A DNA stretch of 64,000 nt from Spongiactinospora sp. TRM90649 (GTDB lineage Bacteria > Actinomycetota > Actinomycetes > Streptosporangiales > Streptosporangiaceae), in contig NZ_JARLTC010000006.1 in the NCBI RefSeq assembly GCF_029382225.1, forward strand, positions 186,001 to 250,000, in the 5' to 3' direction. Positions within the stretch are counted from its first letter, which is position 1; each line of letters starts with the position of its first letter. This document shows positions 8,905 through 17,713 of this stretch, piece after piece. The notes below the pieces were generated by a model. It ran no database searches and was not told the DNA's origin. It saw only the letters and a program-made list of their open reading frames with translations. A program made the position numbers and the translations under genes.

Positions 8905-9231
8905 GGCACGGCCGCGCTCGGCGCGGTGGTCGCGGCCAAGGTCGCCGACGTGCTGCCCGGGTACTTCACCGGCCAGGGCCTTCCCGCCCCGAGCGCGGCC
9001 CAGGTGGACCTGATGAAGGACGCCGTCGCGTACGGCCAGGCGCCCGTCACCCCGGACCTGCACGCCCAGGTGGCCCAGGCGATCACGACGGCCTCGGATC
9101 AGTCCTTCCTGGACGGCATGCACCTCGCCTACACGGTGAGCACCGTGGTCGCCGTGGTGGCCGCCCTGCTTGTCGTTTTCGTCCGGGCCGGTCGTAGACG
9201 GAGGGCCCTTCGGTGCACGTCGGCTGAATAA
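8905..9231 (+). pseudogene. C-terminal remnant of an EmrB/QacA-type MFS efflux pump
   Basis: About 108 codons read as the end of a 14-helix drug transporter: an alanine-rich helix (AALGAVVAAKVADVLPG), an extracytoplasmic loop, then SFLDGMHLAYTVSTVVAVVAALL and a basic tail. In intact DHA2 pumps FLDG(M/L)H begins the last transmembrane helix. The preceding 400 or so residues are absent: upstream is only about 80 bases of non-matching sequence after the TetR operator region. The position next to a divergent TetR gene is that of its regulated pump. It is best explained by a deletion that removed most of the transporter gene. Confidence 0.6.
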
Positions 9232-9261
9232 CGGGGGCTGGCTGCGCATAGACTCGATGGG

Positions 9262-9510
9262 GTGAGCACGAAGATCCTTCCCGAAGGCGATGTCCGCCAA
9301 GAGCTCTCCCATGACGGAGACCACGAGCGCTTCGCCCACTACGCAGACCGGAACAAGATCACCGAAAGCATGGTGACCGGGACCCCGATCCGTGCCCTCT
9401 GCGGCAAGGTGTGGGTGCCCAGCCGTGACCCGAAGAAGTATCCGGTCTGCCCGGAGTGCAAGGAGATCTACGAGGGTCTCCCCAAGGGCGAGCCGGACAA
9501 GTCCGAATAG
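9262..9510 (+). CDS. DUF3039 domain protein
   Basis: 82 residues from GTG. The sequence matches the actinobacterial DUF3039 family: an acidic start, HERFAHYADRNKITESMVTGTPIRALCGKVWVPSRDPKKYPVCPECKEIY. Cys47, Cys63 and Cys66, together with nearby histidines (20 and 26), could bind a zinc ion. The function of the family is unknown. It is a single-gene unit followed by a hairpin at 9562-9587. Confidence 0.85.
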   Translation: MSTKILPEGDVRQELSHDGDHERFAHYADRNKITESMVTGTPIRALCGKVWVPSRDPKKYPVCPECKEIYEGLPKGEPDKSE

Positions 9511-9561
9511 CCCGGCCGGGGCACACCAGACCACGTCCCCGGCCCCACGGCGTAAGGCCCC

Positions 9562-9587
9562 TGCTCCGGCCCCACCAAGCCGGAGCA
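9562..9587 (+). terminator. Hairpin after the DUF3039 gene
   Basis: TGCTCCGGC and GCCGGAGCA form a perfect nine-base stem with an eight-base loop, 52 bases after the DUF3039 stop codon. There is no T-run, as is common for actinobacterial terminators. It could also be a processing site. Confidence 0.5.
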
Positions 9588-10009
9588 CGGGCACCCGCAC
9601 CCCTAAGGGGCGTTCCGCAGCGGTAACCGGCGTCCCACCGTGCACGGACAGCCCGCCGCGCAACAACCCCGAACCACCGGACATTGGCACCACACCGGGC
9701 ACACGCGGCTCTGACCCCGCATCCACCCCTGCGCCCGACACTGCCTGCGTCAAGGGCTCCGCCCCGGACGCCGCGCCCAACGTCGCCCGCGACCCGAAAG
9801 CCGCATCCGGCTCCCGTGCTGTGGGCGGGCAGGGGAGGCCGATCGGGCCCGCGCATCGCATTCCTCCTGGTGCGGTTACTCCCACCCCACGATGGGGGCG
9901 CGCTGAAAAAGTCAGTGTTGTTCGCGTACCGAGCGGGGTTGGACGGCTACGGTCGGTGAAGCGTCGTGACACGGCGCGTTCGACCGGCACCGGAGACTCG
10001 GGGGAGTGC
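9588..10009. other. Gene-free stretch
   Basis: About 420 bases between the hairpin and the metalloprotease. Open frames on both strands here are rich in Pro, Arg and Ala, with no ribosome site or recognisable motif, and I do not treat them as genes. The metalloprotease promoter should lie in the last 100 bases. Confidence 0.5.
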
Positions 10010-11026
10010 ATGGCCCGGCGTTCGATCGCCGCAATGGCGGTATGCCTGTTCGCGCTCGGCACGGCGGCGCCCGCCGCGGGCGGCCTCACGGCCTCCGGTG
10101 CGCCACCGGACGCCGGGGTTCCAGGTGTGCCGTCGCCGGGCTCTGTGGCCCTGCGTGGGGTGCCGGCGGCGGCCGCGCGTGTCGCGGAGGGGTGTCCTCC
10201 GGCGGCGGGGCATGGCCATGGCGCGCACTCCGTGGGGCTGCGGGGCGCGGAACCGGGGGCGCCCGATTCGATGGAGGTCCGGCGGATGATGGCCGACCTC
10301 GAACTGCGCACCCGCCTGATGCGGATCGTCCCGCCGCCGGTGATCAATGTCCCGCTGTGGGTGCACCTGATCGACGACGGCTCGCGCCGTGTCACCAAGC
10401 AGGCCGTACAGGCCCAGGTCGACGCCCTGAACAACGCGTACGGCGGGCGCCTCGGCGGCGCCGACACCCGGGTCAGGTTCCGCGTCGCCGGGATGACGAA
10501 CACGGGCAACGCCACCTGGTTCCGCGACCCGCTCGGCCACGAGCAGGCCATGAAGCAGGCCCTGCGGCGCGGCGGGGCCACCGCGCTCAACCTCTACATC
10601 GCCGAGCTGAACGAGGTCGTCCTCGGCTACGGCACCTATCCCTACTGGTACCGCACCAGCCCGGTGCTCGACGGCGTGGTGATCGACTGGCGCAGCATGC
10701 CCGGCGGCACGATGCGCACCTTCGACCGGGGCTTCACCGCCGTCCACGAGATCGGCCACTGGCTCGGGCTGATGCACACCTTCGAGAACGGCTGCGCGGA
10801 GCCCGGCGACGGCGTCGCCGACACCCCGCCGGAGGCGCACCCCACGGAGGGCTGCCCCGAGGGCAAGGACACCTGTCCGCTGCCCGGGAAAGACCCGGTG
10901 CGCAACTTCATGGATTACGCCCACGACCGCTGCATGTCCGAATTCACAGCCGGACAAGGAGCGCGAATCCGGACAGCATGGGCCGCCTATAGAATGTCGG
11001 ACGGGCGCTCTACTCTTAACAGGTGA
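10010..11026 (+). CDS. Secreted zinc metalloprotease, M43 (pappalysin-like)
   Basis: 338 residues. A signal peptide (MARRSIAAMAVCLFALGTAAPAAG) is followed by a Pro/Gly-rich propeptide-like segment and a catalytic domain from about residue 110. The zinc site reads HEIGHWLGLMH (His246, Glu247, His250, third ligand His256), the extended HExxHxxGxxH metzincin motif, with the Met-turn in NFMDYAHDRCM. Cysteines at 262, 280 and 287 suggest disulfides outside the cell. The ATG at 10010 has GGGGGAG just upstream; the frame is open much further upstream but without signal-peptide character. The stop codon overlaps the GTG of the MFS gene (GTGA), which suggests translational coupling. The substrate is unknown. 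Confidence 0.88.
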   Translation: MARRSIAAMAVCLFALGTAAPAAGGLTASGAPPDAGVPGVPSPGSVALRGVPAAAARVAEGCPPAAGHGHGAHSVGLRGAEPGAPDSMEVRRMMADLELRTRLMRIVPPPVINVPLWVHLIDDGSRRVTKQAVQAQVDALNNAYGGRLGGADTRVRFRVAGMTNTGNATWFRDPLGHEQAMKQALRRGGATALNLYIAELNEVVLGYGTYPYWYRTSPVLDGVVIDWRSMPGGTMRTFDRGFTAVHEIGHWLGLMHTFENGCAEPGDGVADTPPEAHPTEGCPEGKDTCPLPGKDPVRNFMDYAHDRCMSEFTAGQGARIRTAWAAYRMSDGRSTLNR

Positions 11027-12426
11027 CAGCACCGACAACCGAAAACGCTCCATACATCCCCCCAAGGATCTTCGGCCCCCAGTACCGCACCGCCACCATC
11101 GGCATCCTTCTCGTCGTCACCCTGATCGCCTTCGAAGGCATGTCGATCGGGGCCGCGATGCCCGCCATCGCCGCAGACCTGAACGCCAAGGATCTTTACG
11201 GCTGGAGCTTCTCCGCCTTCCTCATGTCGGGGCTGCTCGCCACCGCGATCACCGGTCAGTGGGCCGACCGGCGCGGTCACGCGCTGCCGTTCGTGTTCGG
11301 CGTCACCGTCTTCGTCGCGGGGATGGTCCTCGCGGGGGAGGCGAACGGCAAGGAGATCTTCATCGCGTCGCGTGCCGTCCAGGGGTTCGGCGGCGGCGCG
11401 GCGATCGTGGCCAGCTACGTCATGATCGCCAAGGTCTACGATCCGTCGGTCCGTCCCAAGATCTTCGCGGCGCTGTCCAGCGCGTGGGTGGTGCCCGCGC
11501 TGATCGGGCCCAGCGTCGGCGGCCTGGTGGCCGACACCGTCGGCTGGCGCTGGGTCTTCCGCGGCATCGTGCCGCTGGTCGTCCCGGCGCTGCTGATGCT
11601 GCTGCCCGCGCTGCGCGCGAAGGGCGACGCGCAGGCCGGAGACTCAGGTGACGACGCCCGCGCCGTGCGCCGGGGCGGGCCGGTCATGGTGACGCTGGCC
11701 GCCGCGGGCACCGCCTTCGGCGCGGGCGTCCTCCTCTACGGCGTGGACAACCTGCACCTCAACCTGCCGCTCGGCCTGGGCGCGTGCGCGGTCGGGCTGG
11801 TCGTGTTCGCCGCCGGGCTGCCCCGGCTGCTGCCCAAGGGCACCCTGCGGCTGCGGCGCGGCCTGCCCACCACCATCGTCATGCGCGGCCTGCTCGCCGG
11901 CGCGTTCTTCGGCGTCAACTCCTTCATCCCGCTGATGCTGCAGGACGTTCACGGCTACTCCAGCACCGCGGCGGGGATAGCGCTTACCACCGGGGCGCTC
12001 GGCTGGTCCGCGGGGGCCTACCTGCAGAGCAGGGGCTTCATCGACCACGAGCGGATGATCATGCTGGGCGCGATGGGGGTGACGGCGGGCATCGTGCTCA
12101 CCGCGCTCGCCGTGGTCCCCGGCGTGCCCGGCTGGATCACGGTTCCGGCCTGGGTGGTCGCCGGGCTCGGCATGGGCATGGGCATCAGCAGCGTCAACGT
12201 CACCACCATGCACCAGTCGAGCGACGAGGAACAGGGCGCGAACTCCGCGTCGCTCCAGGTCATGGACACCCTCGGCGGCGCGCTCATGATCGGCCTCGGC
12301 GGGGCGCTGATCAACGTCGTCGGCCACGACGACACCGCCACCGGATTCGGCGTGATCGCCGCGTCGATGGTCGGCCTGGGGATTGTCGCCTCCATCGTCG
12401 CGCGCCGGGTACGCGTGCCGACATAA
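11023..12426 (+). CDS. MFS transporter (14-helix drug/metabolite exporter type)
   Basis: 467 residues and highly hydrophobic. After a short N-terminal tail come repeated transmembrane segments. Motif A appears as GQWADRRGHALPF between helices 2 and 3, and the motif C-like glycine run as GPSVGGLVAD in helix 5. This is the layout of DHA-type antiporters exporting drugs or small metabolites by proton exchange. The GTG start lies inside the stop codon of the metalloprotease (four-base overlap). The pairing of a secreted protease with an exporter is unusual and its meaning is unclear. No regulator sits beside it. Confidence 0.9.
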   Translation: MTAPTTENAPYIPPRIFGPQYRTATIGILLVVTLIAFEGMSIGAAMPAIAADLNAKDLYGWSFSAFLMSGLLATAITGQWADRRGHALPFVFGVTVFVAGMVLAGEANGKEIFIASRAVQGFGGGAAIVASYVMIAKVYDPSVRPKIFAALSSAWVVPALIGPSVGGLVADTVGWRWVFRGIVPLVVPALLMLLPALRAKGDAQAGDSGDDARAVRRGGPVMVTLAAAGTAFGAGVLLYGVDNLHLNLPLGLGACAVGLVVFAAGLPRLLPKGTLRLRRGLPTTIVMRGLLAGAFFGVNSFIPLMLQDVHGYSSTAAGIALTTGALGWSAGAYLQSRGFIDHERMIMLGAMGVTAGIVLTALAVVPGVPGWITVPAWVVAGLGMGMGISSVNVTTMHQSSDEEQGANSASLQVMDTLGGALMIGLGGALINVVGHDDTATGFGVIAASMVGLGIVASIVARRVRVPT

Positions 12427-12548
12427 CGGGTACGCATGGGGACATGACCCTCCGTTCGTCCCAGGCGTAACAGTGATCACGGATTTACTGAGCCCGCGCG
12501 GCGGCCATGGTAGGACAAGGGGGCCGTGGCCGCGCCGGAGGAGGTGCC

Positions 12549-13247
12549 GTGGACGAACGACGGGGTGACCGGCCACCCTACGCACGGCGGGTGTGGCCGC
12601 CGGACCAGGCAGAGGCCGGTGACGCCCTCCCGCCCTCCGCCCGCTGGTACGGCACCCCCGCCGATCCCCACAGGTATCGCGTCCCCCGGCGGCTCACCCG
12701 GTTCCTCGGCGTCCTCGCCGCCTTCGTGGCCGGCGTCTCGCTGATCGCGGGGGCGGTCGTCCTGCTGCTGCGCCTGGTCACGCCGGAGCCCGCCGTCCAG
12801 GTGGTCATCGACCCGCTGGCCGGTATCCGCTACCCGCTGCCCGCCGGGTGGACGGAGGGCGTCGTCGCACCGGTGACCGCCTTCACCTCCGTCGCCTCCG
12901 ACGGCGGCCGGGGCGCGCTGGTGATGGCCAGGCCGGGCCCCGCGCTGGGCGCCCGCTCGGCCAGGGAGACCACCCTTGAGGTCTCCGAGCTGTACGCGCG
13001 ACTGCTGCTGCACGGCGACACGGTGGCGGTCGCCGAGGACGCCCCCGTGGCCGTGGCGGGAGCGAAGGGGCACGTCCGGGCGGTGGTCGCCCAGTACAAG
13101 GACGTGGTGAACCGTCCCGCCTACCTGCGGGTCGCCGTCCTCGACCGGGGCGGGCGGACGCTGGTGATCGTCGCGATGGCCCAGCCGGACGGCCCGCGCG
13201 TCCGCGCCGACATAGACGCCCTGCTCAAAGGGGCGACCGCCGGGTGA
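12549..13247 (+). CDS. Single-pass membrane protein with extracytoplasmic domain, unknown
   Basis: 232 residues from GTG 12549, chosen because GGAGGAGG lies four bases upstream; an open frame begins at 12507 without a ribosome site. A hydrophilic Pro/Arg-rich cytoplasmic tail (about 50 residues) precedes one transmembrane helix (FLGVLAAFVAGVSLIAGAVVLLL). A soluble domain follows with YPLPAGWTEG near its start, a pattern seen in actinobacterial lipoprotein-like and stress proteins that carry a PsbP/Mog1-like fold. The specific function is unknown. The 3' end, including the stop codon, is tandemly duplicated (13237-13280). Confidence 0.7.
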   Translation: MDERRGDRPPYARRVWPPDQAEAGDALPPSARWYGTPADPHRYRVPRRLTRFLGVLAAFVAGVSLIAGAVVLLLRLVTPEPAVQVVIDPLAGIRYPLPAGWTEGVVAPVTAFTSVASDGGRGALVMARPGPALGARSARETTLEVSELYARLLLHGDTVAVAEDAPVAVAGAKGHVRAVVAQYKDVVNRPAYLRVAVLDRGGRTLVIVAMAQPDGPRVRADIDALLKGATAG

Positions 13248-13280
13248 ATCCACGCCCGGCCGCCGGGTGAATCCGCGCCC
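13237..13280 (+). repeat. Tandem duplication across a stop codon
   Basis: A unit of about 23 bases starting CCGCCGGGTGAATCC occurs twice in a row with a single difference (A/G) in its core. It spans the stop codon of the preceding gene, so the duplication did not alter the protein. It is a small slippage-type event. Confidence 0.7.
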
Positions 13281-13439
13281 CGCGCGCCTAGCACGCGGAT
13301 GGGATCTTGGCCAGGACCCGGGGCGTACGGCACGTCCTGTCGGTGGCGGCGATTACCCTGGTGTGATTGTGAGGGTGCCAACCAGAAGACACAGCAGCGA
13401 CGCAGGCGACGCAACGAGACGCAACTCTAGGAGAGTGGT

Positions 13440-15194
13440 GTGAGCACCTCCGCCGCATCGCATCTGTCCCCCTCTTACCCCGACAGGGCCGCGTGGGGGA
13501 CCGCGCCCAAGCTGCGCGCCTGGCAGCAGGAGGCGTACGACCTCTACTTCGCAGCCGAGCGGCGCGACTTCCTCACCGTGGCGACCCCTGGCGCGGGCAA
13601 GACCACCTACGCGCTGCGCATCGCCAGCGAGCTGCTTTCCCGGGGCATCGTCCGCACGATCACGATCGTCACCCCGACCGAGCACCTGAAGCGCCAGTGG
13701 GCCGACGCCGCGAGCCGGGTGGGCATCGCGATCGACCCCGAGTTCAAGAACAGCCAGGGCACCACGTCCAGCGACTACATGGGCGTGGCGGTCACCTACG
13801 CGCAGGTCGCCATGCATCCGGCGCTGCACCGGGCGCGCACCGAGGGCCGCCGCACGCTGGTCATCTTCGACGAGATCCACCACGCGGGCGACGCGAAGTC
13901 CTGGGGCGAGGCCGTCCGCGAGGCGTTCGAGCCCGCGGCGCGTCGGCTCGGCCTGACCGGCACGCCGTTCCGGTCCGATGACAACCCGATCCCGTTCGTC
14001 GGCTACGTCGAAGACGGCGACGGCGCGCTGCGCAGCGTCTCCGACTACTCCTACGGCTACGGCCCGGCGCTCGCCGACAACGTGGTCCGGCCGGTGATCT
14101 TCCTCGCCTACGCGGGCGAGATGAAGTGGCGCACCAGGGCGGGCGACGAGATCACCGCCACCTTGGGCACCCCGCTCACCAAGGACCAGCTCTCCCAGGC
14201 GTGGCGGGCCGCGCTCGACCCCAAGGGCGACTGGATCAGCCAGGTCCTGCGCGCCGCCGACCGCCGCCTGACCGAGGTGCGCCGGGGCGTGCCCGACGCG
14301 GGCGGCCTGGTCATCGCCACCGACCACGAGACGGCCCGCGCCTACGCCCGCCACATCCGCACGATCACCGGGCAGGGCGCCACCGTCGTGCTGTCCGACG
14401 ACCCCGACGCCTCCAAGAAGATCAAGTCCTTCGCGGCCTCGGAGGAACGCTGGCTGGTCGCCGTCCGGATGGTCTCCGAGGGCGTCGACATCCCGCGCCT
14501 GTGCGTCGGCGTCTACGCCACGTCGGTGTCCACTCCGCTGTTCTTCGCGCAGGCGGTCGGGCGTTTCGTCCGGGCCCGCAAGCGCGGTGAGATGGCGTCG
14601 GTGTTCCTGCCGTCCGTGCCCACCCTGATGGGGCTGGCGGGCGAGATGGAGGCCGAGCGCGACCACATCCTGGGCCGCAGGCAGCAGGAGGACGGCCTCG
14701 ACGACGACCTCCTCAAGGAGGCCAGGGAGAAGAAGGACAACCCCGACGTCCTCGGCGACGAGCTGCCGTTCGAGACCGTCGAGGCGTCGGCCACCTTCGA
14801 CCGGGTGCTCTTCGACGGCGGCGAGTTCGGCACCGGCGCCGACGTCGGGTCTCCCGAGGAGGAAGACTTCATCGGCCTGCCTGGGCTGCTGGAGCCCGAC
14901 CAGGTGGCCACGCTGCTGCGCAAGCGCCAGTCCGACCAGCAGGCGGCCAAGCGCAAGGCGGCGGGCACCGAGCCCCCGCCCGCGGTGTCGCCGCACGAGG
15001 AGCTGGCGGGGCTGCGCAAGGAGCTCAACGGCCTGGTCGGCGCCTGGAACCATCGCACCGGCCAGCCGCACGGCGTCATCCACGCCGAGCTGCGCCGCCT
15101 GTGCGGGGGTCCGCCCATCGCCCAGGCCACATCCGAACAGGTCCGCGAGCGCATCGCCCAGATCCGCAAATGGGCCACCCAGCGCTCCCGCTGA
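13440..15194 (+). CDS. DEAD/DEAH-box helicase (SF2, XPB/UvsW-like)
   Basis: 584 residues from GTG, with AGGAGAG upstream. The SF2 motifs are clear: Q-like lead LRAWQQEAYDLY, Walker A TPGAGKTT (49-56), motif II DEIHH (144-148), motif III LTGTPFR (172-178), motif V SEGVDIPRLC and motif VI QAVGRFVRAR (371-380). An acidic, low-complexity C-terminal region follows, then a helical end (HEELAGLRKELNGLV). Such proteins unwind or remodel nucleic acids using ATP, and actinobacteria carry a conserved chromosomal copy of unknown specific role. It is a single-gene unit followed by the 15221-15242 hairpin. Confidence 0.92.
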   Translation: MSTSAASHLSPSYPDRAAWGTAPKLRAWQQEAYDLYFAAERRDFLTVATPGAGKTTYALRIASELLSRGIVRTITIVTPTEHLKRQWADAASRVGIAIDPEFKNSQGTTSSDYMGVAVTYAQVAMHPALHRARTEGRRTLVIFDEIHHAGDAKSWGEAVREAFEPAARRLGLTGTPFRSDDNPIPFVGYVEDGDGALRSVSDYSYGYGPALADNVVRPVIFLAYAGEMKWRTRAGDEITATLGTPLTKDQLSQAWRAALDPKGDWISQVLRAADRRLTEVRRGVPDAGGLVIATDHETARAYARHIRTITGQGATVVLSDDPDASKKIKSFAASEERWLVAVRMVSEGVDIPRLCVGVYATSVSTPLFFAQAVGRFVRARKRGEMASVFLPSVPTLMGLAGEMEAERDHILGRRQQEDGLDDDLLKEAREKKDNPDVLGDELPFETVEASATFDRVLFDGGEFGTGADVGSPEEEDFIGLPGLLEPDQVATLLRKRQSDQQAAKRKAAGTEPPPAVSPHEELAGLRKELNGLVGAWNHRTGQPHGVIHAELRRLCGGPPIAQATSEQVRERIAQIRKWATQRSR

Positions 15195-15220
15195 CCCACC
15201 CCGCCCACGCCCCGTAGCCC

Positions 15221-15242
15221 GCCCGGACGCACACGTCCGGGC
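15221..15242 (+). terminator. Hairpin after the helicase gene
   Basis: GCCCGGACG, loop CACA, CGTCCGGGC: a perfect nine-base stem 27 bases after the helicase stop. There is no T-tract. It may serve both the helicase and, from the other side, the convergent pncA transcript. Confidence 0.55.
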
Positions 15243-15419
15243 GCTCCGGGCCGTCCGCGGCCCGCCTCGTCCGCAGCCCAGCGTGCCCGTAGCCCCGGTC
15301 CGCCCGTGGGGCTCGGGGAGGCGTGGCTCGGCGCCTCCGCAGGCCCGCCCCGTCCGCCCGGGTCCGTGCGTAGGTGCGGTCCTGTCGTGGGCGCGTGCTG
15401 TTCGGAATCGGGCGTGGGG

Positions 15420-15992
15420 TCAGGCGCGGACGATCGGGGTGCCGCTGAGCTGCACCCCGGCGGCGGTCAGCTCGGCGAGGGCGGCGTTGGTGGTGACGCG
15501 GGAGACGCCGGCCGTCAGGCCGAGCAGTACGCGGACGGCCAGGCCGTTCTCCACCGCGTCGATCGCCGTGGCCCGCACGCAGTGGTCGGTGGCGATGCCG
15601 GCCACCTCCACCGCCGAAACCCCCCGGGCGGTCAGCCAGTCGGCCAGCGAGGTGCCGTCGGCGGCGTGGCCCTCGAACCCGCTGTAGGCGGCGGCGTGCG
15701 CTCCCTTGTCGAAGACCTCCTCGACCTTCTCGGTGTCGAACGCCGGGTGGAACTCCGCCCCCGGGGTGCCCGCCACGCAGTGCGCGGGCCAGGAGTCGAC
15801 GAAGTCGGGCTGCTCGGCGAAGTGCGCCCCGGGGGCGATGTGGTGGTCGCGGGTCGCCACCACGTGGTCGTAGTCTCGCGTGGCGACATGGCGGGAGATC
15901 GCGTCGGCCACCTCCGCGCCCCCGCTCACCGCGAGGCTGCCGCCTTCGCAGAAGTCGTTCTGAACGTCCACGATGATCAGCGCGGTGCTCAT
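15420..15992 (-). CDS. pncA: Nicotinamidase / isochorismatase family (PncA)
   Basis: 190 residues. The catalytic triad is present as Asp9 (VDVQNDF), Lys96 (FDKGAHA) and Cys138 (ATDHCVRATA). The metal ligands appear as Asp49, His51, His57 and His71. These residue numbers fall almost exactly on those of mycobacterial PncA (Asp8, Lys96, Cys138). The enzyme deamidates nicotinamide to nicotinate in NAD salvage. It lies nine bases downstream of pncB, so the two successive steps of the pathway are in one operon. Confidence 0.95.
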   Translation of the reverse strand: MSTALIIVDVQNDFCEGGSLAVSGGAEVADAISRHVATRDYDHVVATRDHHIAPGAHFAEQPDFVDSWPAHCVAGTPGAEFHPAFDTEKVEEVFDKGAHAAAYSGFEGHAADGTSLADWLTARGVSAVEVAGIATDHCVRATAIDAVENGLAVRVLLGLTAGVSRVTTNAALAELTAAGVQLSGTPIVRA

Positions 15993-16001
15993 AGTCCGAT
16001 C

Positions 16002-17363
16002 CTACGATCCGCCCCACGGTCCGGCGAAGACCGTGGGGATGGCCGCGTAGCCTCGGGACAGGTGGTGGGCCTCGGGAGGCAGCTCGGCCATCGCTTCGGT
16101 GTGCCGCCGCCTGGCGGCCTCCACGCTCTCCCGGCCGACGATCTTCCCGTCTTTGACCAGTTCGGCGAGCATCGGCCGTTGGGCGGAACGGCCGGGGTCG
16201 GCGCCGTCCTGGCCCTCGCCGAGGTCGAGGACGACCTCCTCGGCCCTGCGGGTCGCGTCCGGGCCCGCGCAGACCACGATCTCGGCCGTCGCGTGGCCGT
16301 CGGGGCCGATCCTGCGGAACGCCTCCTTGACGCCGCCGCGGCTGGGCTTGCCGACCGACCGCTTGGCCACCGGCCGCAGCTCGCCGCCGGCGTCCTGCCT
16401 GGCCACCATCTTGTAGACCATGGCCGCCGTGGGCACGCCCGAGCCGGTCACCAGTGAGGTGCCGACGCCGTAGCCGTCCACCGGGGCGGCGGCCAGCGCG
16501 GCGATCGAGTACTCGTCCAGGTCGCCGGTCACCATGATCCGGGTCTTGGTCGCGCCCAGGGAGTCGAGCAGCGCGCGCACCTCCACCGCCGCGGTGGCGA
16601 GGTCGCCCGAGTCGATGCGGACCGCGCCCAGCTCGGGACCGGCCAGCTCCACCGCGCTGCGCACGGCCGTGTGCACGTCGTAGGTGTCGATGAGGAGCGT
16701 CGTGGACGCGCCGAGCGAGGCGATCTGGGTCTCGAACGCCTCATGCTCGGAGTCGTGCAGGAGCGTGAAGGCGTGTGCGCTGGTGCCCCGGGTGGGCACG
16801 CCGTACAGGAAGCCGGACCGCAGGTTCGAGGTGGCGGCGAAGCCGCCGATGTAGGCGGCGCGGGCGGCGGCGACGCCCGCCCGCTCGTGGGTGCGCCGGG
16901 TGCCCATCTCGATCAGCGGACGGTCGCCCGCCGCGTGCGCCATGCGCGACGCGGCCGACGCGATCGCGCTGTCGTGATTGAGGATCGACAAGACGATGGT
17001 CTCCAGGAGTACGCTCTCCGCGAACGTGCCCTCCACCACCATGATCGGTGAGCCGGGGAAGTAGCACTCGCCCTCGCGGTAGCCGCGCACGTCGCCGGTG
17101 AACCGATACCCGGTCAGGAAGTCGAGCGTCGCGTCGTCCACGACTCGCCGCGCACGCAGGAAGTCCAGCTCGTCGGGGGCGAACCTGAAGGTCTCCAGCG
17201 CGTCGAGCAGCCGTCCGACCCCGGCGACCACGCCGTACCTGCGCCCGCCCGGCAGGTGCCTGGCGAACACCTCGAAGACGGTCCGGCGCGTGGCGGCGCC
17301 GCTGCGCAGTGCCGCCTGCACCATCGTCAGCTCGTAGTGATCGGTGAGCAACGCGCTGCTCAT
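16002..17363 (-). CDS. pncB: Nicotinate phosphoribosyltransferase
   Basis: 453 residues from the ATG at 17363; an in-frame GTG at 17375 would add four residues. It starts LTDHYELTMVQAALRSG, the family hallmark, and continues with RRTVFEVFARHLPGGRRYGVVAG. The phosphoribosyl-binding region shows RIDSGDLA and VTGDLDEY, with GVGTSLVTG near the end. It joins nicotinate to PRPP, giving nicotinate mononucleotide with ATP support, in the cytoplasm. The order pncA-pncB beside clpS matches the conserved actinobacterial arrangement. Its promoter shares a gap of only 46 bases with divergent clpS, and no good ribosome site is seen. Confidence 0.95.
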   Translation of the reverse strand: MSSALLTDHYELTMVQAALRSGAATRRTVFEVFARHLPGGRRYGVVAGVGRLLDALETFRFAPDELDFLRARRVVDDATLDFLTGYRFTGDVRGYREGECYFPGSPIMVVEGTFAESVLLETIVLSILNHDSAIASAASRMAHAAGDRPLIEMGTRRTHERAGVAAARAAYIGGFAATSNLRSGFLYGVPTRGTSAHAFTLLHDSEHEAFETQIASLGASTTLLIDTYDVHTAVRSAVELAGPELGAVRIDSGDLATAAVEVRALLDSLGATKTRIMVTGDLDEYSIAALAAAPVDGYGVGTSLVTGSGVPTAAMVYKMVARQDAGGELRPVAKRSVGKPSRGGVKEAFRRIGPDGHATAEIVVCAGPDATRRAEEVVLDLGEGQDGADPGRSAQRPMLAELVKDGKIVGRESVEAARRRHTEAMAELPPEAHHLSRGYAAIPTVFAGPWGGS

Positions 17364-17409
17364 GGGGTTGTCCACGTGTCGAAGACTACGGGGGTGTTAG
17401 GGCAGACTG

Positions 17410-17703
17410 GTGAACGTGCCCAGCACCGCTCCTACCGAGACCGAGCGTCCCGCAACGGACGTACGGCCCGCCCTTCCCTGGCTCACCATCGTCTGGAACG
17501 ACCCGGTGAACCTCATGTCCTATGTGACATACGTCTTCCAGAACGTGTTCGGCTATTCGAAGGAGAAGGCCGAGCGCCTCATGCTCGACGTGCACCACAA
17601 GGGCAAGGCGGTGGTCTCCAGCGGCGCCCGCGAGGAGATGGAGCGCGACGCGCAGATCCTGCACTCCTACGGACTGTGGGCCACTGTTCAGCAGGACTCG
17701 TGA
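17410..17703 (+). CDS. clpS: ATP-dependent Clp protease adaptor ClpS
   Basis: 97 residues. The core is typical: [71 protein letters not shown]. The ND-P-N segment and the His pair in DVHHKG form the pocket that binds bulky N-terminal residues. ClpS delivers N-end-rule substrates to ClpC or ClpA in the cytoplasm. The start is a GTG (17410, or 17416). It heads the operon clpS-DUF2017-mec-cysO-cysM, the same order as in mycobacteria. Confidence 0.94.
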   Translation: MNVPSTAPTETERPATDVRPALPWLTIVWNDPVNLMSYVTYVFQNVFGYSKEKAERLMLDVHHKGKAVVSSGAREEMERDAQILHSYGLWATVQQDS

Positions 17704-17713
17704 GGGGGCGTCC

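Noticed and set aside
9359-9856. A 165-codon minus-strand frame between DUF3039 and the metalloprotease
   Set aside because: Arg/Gly/Ala-rich without motif or ribosome site, and it overlaps the DUF3039 gene on the other strand.
13353-15083. A 576-codon minus-strand frame opposite the helicase
   Set aside because: The plus strand has every SF2 helicase motif. The antisense product has a Gly/Arg/Val-rich composition without any domain.
15420-17363. NAD salvage genes as part of the SIR2/RiPP system
   Set aside because: A link between NAD salvage and the SIR2 protein is tempting, but pncA-pncB lie 25 kb away in their usual conserved block with clpS, so proximity is not evidence.
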